Source: Azolla pinnata
Taxonomy: Eukaryota; Streptophyta; Polypodiopsida; Salviniales; Salviniaceae
Length of the DNA: 64,000 nt
Direction: 5' to 3'
Assembly: GCA_037176905.1 (NCBI GenBank)
Contig: JBBBWG010007891.1
Location: 3,114-67,113, forward strand
The stretch's first letter is position 1. Every line of letters starts with the position of its first letter. The notes beneath the pieces are model-generated. The model was given only the letters and a program-made list of their open reading frames with translations. It ran no database searches and was not told where the DNA came from. Shown here piece by piece: positions 58,333-64,000 of this stretch. The position numbers and the translations under genes are program-made.

Positions 58333-58595
58333 TCCATCTCCAACCGAGAAGAGGGTTACAAATTCAAAGGTGTTTTTTTAGGCTAAGTGCGGTTAGGATT
58401 TGGCTCTTTTTGGGGGGGTTTTCTATTATTAACAGAAGAAGTAGAAGAAGAAGTAAGAAAGAAAGGAAGAAGAAGAAGAAGAAGAAGTGGGTGAATGAAG
58501 AGGCAGAGTCTGTTGGGTCTTCAAAGGGCGGAAAGACACAGAGCGCGCGGGAAGAAGAAGGAAGAAGAAGAAGGAAGAAGGAAGAAGCAGCAGCG

Positions 58596-61500
58596 ATGGC
58601 GCCCTTCTTCGCCTGCTTCTCTGCCGGGAATGCTGCGGCGATGGCGCCCAAGGAAGAAGCCGAGGAGGCGGAGATGGTGCGGGCGGAGGCGCCTGCTTCT
58701 GAATCTTCTGCTTCTGCTTCTTCTGCTTCTTCTGCTTCTTCTGCTTCCTGCTCCTCCCCCTCCGCCTCCGCCTCCGCTGCTCTGCAGGCGGAGATCCGGC
58801 GAGCGATGGCGGAGGCGATGGCGAGCCTGCAGGCTCGGATCGCGACGCTGGAGGGCGACCTCGCCCGCGAGATCGGCTACCCCTTGGCGTCGCGCCTCAT
58901 CCTGGAGGTCTCCTGCCTCTTCGACGCCGCCGTCCACAGCAAGGCTCCCGCTCGCAGCCCCCTGCCCAATCCCAACCCCTGGGGCTGGGCCCAACGCAGC
59001 CACGAGTTCAAGCGCGCCCTCCTGCTCCACGACCCCCATCATCTCCTCCCCTCCGATGCCAAATCCGTCGACTCCATCGCGCTCAAAGCCGCCCACATCA
59101 TGGCCCACTCCAACAGTTACGTCTCCTCCTCCTCCTCCTCCTCCTCCTTTCTTGTCTCTTCTGCAGCGGATGTTGCTGTATTGCCTGTTTAGCATGCATG
59201 CATGCATTTGAACGAGCTGCTATTTGCTTCGGCTAATCTCTGCATTTCAATAGGGGATGTTTCGTCTTGCCTCTTTCGCATGCATTTGAACTAGCTACTA
59301 CTTGATGCGACTAATCTCTGCATTTCAATGCAATTGTTGGATTGCCTCTTTCGCATGCATGCATTTGAACTAGCTACTACTTGATGCGACTAACTCTCTG
59401 CATTTCAATGCAATTGTTGGATTGCCTCTTTCGCATGCATGCATTTGAACTAGCTACTACTTGATGCGACTNNNNNNNNNNNNNNNNNNNNNNNNNNNNN
59501 NNNNNNNNNNNNNNNNNNNNNNNNNNNNNNNNNNNNNNNNNNNNNNNNNNNNNNNNNNNNNNNNNNNNNNNAATCTCTGCATTTCAATGCAATTGTTGTA
59601 TTGGCTCTTTCGCATGCATGCATTTGAACTAGCTACTACTTGATCCGACTAATCTCTGCATTTCAATAGGGGATGTTTTGTCTTGCCTCTTTTGCAAGAA
59701 ATTTGAACTAACTACTACTGGATGCGACTAATCTCTGCATTTCTATGCAATTGTTGTGTTGCCTCTTTAGTATGCATGCATTTGAACTAACTGCTATTTT
59801 TGATTCGACCATTCTCTGCATTTCTATGGGGATGTTGTATAGCCTATTTCTTTACTTTAGCATGCATCTGAACTTCTACTTGATCGGACTCATCTCTGCA
59901 TTTCGAGTTGATGTTGTGTAGCCTCTTTAGCATGCATATGAGCGCATTTCTATGGGGATGTTGTATAGCCTATTTCTTTACTTTAGCATGCATCTGAACT
60001 TCTACTTGATCGGACTCATCTCTGCATTTCGAGTTGATGTTGTGTAGCCTCTTTAGCATGCATATGAGCTACTTGTCTTCTGCAGGGGATGTTGTATACA
60101 AATTGAGCATGCATATGAACTACTGCTTGATTGGACTAACCTCTGCATTTTTCAACCCATTGTGGGCTGCTGCTTTGTGCCTTCCCTTCTTTAGGACCTT
60201 ATCACCGTTTGTGGCTCTGATAGATGTCGAATGATGGCCTAACTTAATGTGGCTTTTCAGGGACTTTCACACGTCCTTATCATCGTAGCGGTTCTCATGT
60301 GACATTGACCTTGCCTCGACTGCCTAACCCTCTAAATGGTTTTGGCAGAGAAAATCATCAAGACCAACCCTGAAGAACTCTACATGGAAATTAAGAGCTT
60401 TAGAGACAAAGGCTACATGGATGCACTCCAGAATAGTGACCCAGATCTAGGCAGTTTCCTCAAGCTCTCCGACTTCTTCGCAACGGCGTTCATCGCACGG
60501 CCTCGTCTGCTACAGCTCACCAGCTTCATGTTGCAAAGGGTCCGGGAGGAGCTCTCCATATATTGGCACACTTGGGATAAGGCTCCTTTCAGCTGGATCG
60601 AGAGGTGGCACGAGGCGGAGGCGTGGTTTCAGGTCGTGTTAGAGTGCTTCAATGCCTTGCATGCGCAAGGGGAGGTGGAAGCAGGGCCTCGACTACCCAA
60701 AACGATTATTGATTTGGTTCGAGAGTTCGATTCCGTTGAAGAGAATGCGAGAAGGATCTATGGGGGTACGTTACTGAGCTATCCCAGCAAGCTGTGTTCA
60801 CAAATTTTGGTGAACAATGAGATATATCACAAGTGAACTACAGTCATGTAGGCATCTACAAACATCACAAGTGATGGATGGGTAGATGGTTGCCTGATTG
60901 CATGAGACACGCTTTATGAATAGTGTGTTGGGGCACACTCATACCGAGTTTGGTTGCAGTCTCGGATTGCAAAGAACCGATGGGGACACATTGTGGGCCT
61001 GATGAAAGTATGGTGGTGACTTGAGAGAGAAATGATCATCCTGTAAGACCATAGATTGTGCTTAAATGAAGACGTAGAGTTTGGTGCGTGCATATGCTTA
61101 TTCATGGTGGAGGGCAGGTCATGAAACTTGAAAGAGCTAAATCAAACTGGTGCCTTTCCAATGGGAGTGCATATATGAAGTTTCTACATCGAGAAATATC
61201 CAATTCTTTGTTTTTCTCGTCTCTAAGCTTATGGATGAGGTGATAACATCAACGATCTCCGTTCATTGTAGTCAGCAAGAGCAAGGAGATCGGATCATTT
61301 GAGCAAATAATCTACCAGTTTGAAGAGATGAAGCGATCTGGGTTGCTCACCCCTCAAGTTGCAAGGCACAATCCTGTTTGCTGCGCTCTTCTTGAAAATT
61401 CGCATGAGATCAAGGCGCGCTACACCGGCATGATAATGCAGCAGTCAAGGTATACAGTGGTTTTGTTAACGGAATGAATCTGTGAGATTCATAGAGCATT

Positions 61501-61822
61501 TAGATCCTGCATCTACAATCTGGTCCTATCTGAGTGCACTCAGAGTACTTAGCAGGACGAGATATATATATTGATTGCGTTAAAAATTTTGTTATCATAC
61601 CATGTCCAGGGTGATCCGAAAAACATCTGCTTGTGCTCCTAGGTCTGTTTGATGATTGAAATGTAACTAAGCAAAATTGCTAGTGAATTCTCTCTTGAAA
61701 TCGGAGTAGTAGCAGTGCTACATCTTGATTGGTATATATCTTATATTCTTAAATGCTCTTGATTTGTGTCTTGAGCACAATACAGGAAATCGTCGGTCTC
61801 CAAGTCGCTCAGCTCCATTTGA
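58596..61822 (+). CDS. Unrecognised 383-residue protein, four exons
   Basis: Exons 58596-59115, 60349-60765, 61272-61449 and 61786-61822, GT-AG and in phase throughout. The N-terminus is low-complexity (Ala/Glu/Ser). Then comes a conserved-looking alpha-helical body: LQARIATLEGDLAREIGYPL (about 80-100), PNPWGWAQRSHEFKRALLL (about 128-147), IIKTNPEELYMEIKSFRDKG (about 177-196), LGSFLKLSDFFATAFIARPR (about 206-225), SIYWHTWDKAPFSWIERWHE and FEQIIYQFEEMKRSGLLTP. I recognise no family. The absence of a signal peptide or membrane span suggests a soluble protein. The 3' end is uncertain: the fourth exon also has a different open frame up to CTCACG|GTGAGT at 61916, then an in-phase ATTGGCTAG at 62093, suggesting an alternative or misread C-terminus. 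The start is the first ATG after a GAA-rich leader. Confidence 0.68.
59190..60110. repeat. Intronic minisatellite, unit about 70-80 bp
   Basis: Units share GCATGCATTTGAACTAGCTACTACTTGATGCGACT-like and ATCTCTGCATTTCAATG-type blocks. About ten are visible, and an N gap interrupts the array. A 126-bp higher-order duplication is visible at 59821-59946 and 59947-60068. The array fills most of intron 1 of the gene at 58596. Confidence 0.92.
59472..59571. other. Assembly gap of 100 N
   Basis: Exactly 100 N inside the minisatellite. The round number suggests a placeholder, so the true array length is unknown. Confidence 0.99.
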
Positions 61823-62101
61823 AGCTCAGTTGAGCATCGAAATCTCTGGATCATCGACGACATGCATCCATCCATCCAAGCCCACTGAACAGTTGAGGCT
61901 CACGGTGAGTCACACTTTCATCTTTATTCGAGAAATTGTTTTTGTAACGTAGCTAGTCGTTCATTTGGAGGGCTGAGATGAATGGTTTATGTACAGTTTA
62001 GCACAGCGATAGGCAAGGCTCCCTGCCCTAGCCACACTAACTAAATGCATGCTTAATTTAGTGCAAATTTGAAAAAAATGCTCTCACTACAGATTGGCTA
62101 G

Positions 62102-63425
62102 GTTGCTTGGAAGTGCTCCCACAACCAGAATGCATGTCGCTGTTTGCTTGCATGATTGTACGAAATACGCCACGTGCACTTATGTCTCTGCACGATTGTA
62201 TTATCCCAAATGCTCTTAACTTGAGCTCCTATTGTCAATCAAATGCTCCTTCTTACAATATCTCATATTTCCCATCCATACAATGCCAATATACAATTCA
62301 AAGCTCCTGTCCTAACATTAAGGGCGAATGCCCTGCTGAAGTGATGAGAAAGCCAGTGAGAGATCTACCCCAAATCTTTCCCACAAGCACGCCAATTAAC
62401 AGTTAAACTGCTTGTTGAAGCAATGTACTGAATCGGCAAACTAATGGAAAGCTCGGCCAAAGAAATCAACAAAATTTTTGGAGAATTTTACTTCATGCAA
62501 GCTAGGCATTTTAACCAAGTAACAAGTGTTGTTGCTCAAACACACATGATATTCTATCCGAATGTGTCGATTTTAATAAACAATGGCGAGCACATCTCAC
62601 GGATTTACCGATTTGTCTCACGTGCGGTGTAGAGCATTACCAGTTACTCCAACGTCTCACAAGTTCTCAGACCTTAGAAAGCCTATTGTCAAAATTCTTG
62701 TATTGGGTGGTTGATAAACTTGTGATGTAAACCTGAGATTTTTTATTCTGCAATGTCAACTACGCTCGAAAATGCAAACCGAAAACTGCTTCCTCTAAGA
62801 ACTGTTCAATTCTAGACGGATCCAACACAAGATTCATATGTTGATCATGCAGGCAAGCTACGGTGAACCCACTATTCGTTCGATTGCAGCCTATGTAAAA
62901 CAATATGGGCAGTGAACGGAATCTCGAATCACTATCCAATCGTTTGTACCAAAAACCTAGGATCGATCTGACTTCATTGCAATCAGCCCTTTTCTGTTGT
63001 CCATGACGATAATTGCTGCAAACTCTGGACGGTTTTGTATACACGCGACTTTGATTGACTTGTGCAGAAGCTTCCCCGCAACAGACTCGTAATCGATTTG
63101 AATCAACTGCACATCGGCTTCGATTCCGTTTCTCGACCGAGAATCAGACGAACTGAGATCGTTGCAATGACACGAATCGAGCATCAACATTTCCGATCTC
63201 TACCATAAGATGCACTTGATCATAAATAATCCATGGAATGCATATGGTAGATTTTTTTTCACATTGATCATCGAGGTTTTAAGGTCGAGCTGAAGGTTGA
63301 AAATCCTTTCCTGAAAATTAAAAATTTGAATTTCGTAGAGAGAGGAAAGAGCCGGTCATTTCCTTCTCCCTTTTATCTTCTTCTATTCTCTCTCTCTCTC
63401 TCTCTCGGCGTTCAACACAGCTTCC
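62102..63425. other. Intergenic, no gene supported
   Basis: Short frames only on both strands. A (CT)n tract at 63390-63406 probably belongs to the leader of the gene starting at 63426. Confidence 0.5.
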
Positions 63426-63516
63426 ATGGAAGCTCCGCGAATCGGGAAGAATCTCTGCAGGCTCGTTCGCCATGGCGCTTCATACAGCTTCAGATCCCTC
63501 CCTCGCTCTGCCACAG
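63426..63516 (+). CDS. First coding exon of a gene running off the window
   Basis: An ATG at 63426, just after a (CT)n leader tract, opens MEAPRIGKNLCRLVRHGASY then SFRSLPRSAT. It ends at GCCACAG|GTACCC, a good donor. The peptide is basic, rich in Arg/Ser and amphipathic, as in mitochondrial targeting peptides. No further exon is identifiable in the remaining 480 bases, so the product is unknown. Confidence 0.5.
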
Positions 63517-64000
63517 GTACCCCGTTCGCCTCATTTCCTTCGCCTTTCCAGCAGAAAAAAAATTGGCTCCTCCCCCGCTTCACACCGTGTGGGATAGTCT
63601 CGCGTCCGTCTCTCCATCGAGATACGTCTCACTGCTGTAGATGCTAACACGCATTCATTAACCTGTCGATCCTGCATCAAGATATGCCCCGAAACTCTCA
63701 TTGCTGTAGATGTTAACACGCGTTCAATAACCTGCCAATCCTTGTCTCCTACGTTTATGGTCTGTTTTGGCTGTAAGAGGAGCCTCCTCTTCTATCTTCA
63801 CTACTGATATTTCCTCAAAAAATGTTTTTTTCTTTCATTGCGTTCCAAACAAAAGACAAATCTAAGAACTCATCTTGATTCAGCAAATGGCAGTCTTCCC
63901 ATTCGTGACGGATCCAAGAGCTCATCCTGTTCCAACCGGCTCCCTGCCCCCCTTTTTTTTTGTTCGTTATAGACTTATTTTGTGCGCCACTCCCAATCTA

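Overview
The window looks like nuclear DNA of a land plant, most likely a fern. Four observations support this: the intronless PLS-type PPR gene has the repeat wording familiar from fern PPR families; telomere-type TTTAGGG/CCCTAAA arrays occur; host genes have many short exons with consensus GT-AG borders; and the AT-rich spacers are crowded with GAA, ATC, CAA and ACATGC microsatellites. No gene names the species, so 'fern' is an inference. I recognise no rRNA, tRNA, CRISPR or organelle gene. One assembly gap of 100 N lies at 59472-59571.

Layout. 1-9000 is repeat-rich spacer with several minisatellites. 9017-11100 (+) is a plausible two-exon gene for an unrecognised low-complexity protein. 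11.1-15 kb is mostly unassigned. 15051-21105 (-) is a gene of at least 15 exons for a ULP2-type SUMO protease with its whole catalytic set. 23008-23349 (-) is an orphan exon-like ORF. 23625-26273 (-) is an intronless, GC-rich LRR receptor-like protein. 28139-32046 (-) is a five-exon EDR4-like zinc-ribbon protein. 35833-36985 (-) is a three-exon small thaumatin-like protein. 38345-41088 (-) is prefoldin subunit 4, with an FCP1/HAD-like fragment in its second intron. 42297-44510 (+) is the PPR protein. 45520-48785 (+) is a four-exon TMEM18 homologue. 48.8-54 kb is spacer with a recent tandem duplication and a compound minisatellite. 54482-56278 (-) is a four-finger C2H2 protein. 58596-61822 (+) is a four-exon gene for an unrecognised 383-residue protein whose first intron is a minisatellite. 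63426-63516 (+) is a first coding exon that runs off the window.

The genes are unrelated single-copy eukaryotic loci: protein de-SUMOylation, cell-surface recognition, defence-related zinc-ribbon and thaumatin-like proteins, cytosolic chaperone, organelle RNA processing, nuclear-envelope membrane protein, transcription factor. There is no operon-like logic. Exon models were built by hand from splice consensus, reading phase and family conservation. In the multi-exon models every stated junction is in phase except one in the SUMO protease gene, which is flagged.
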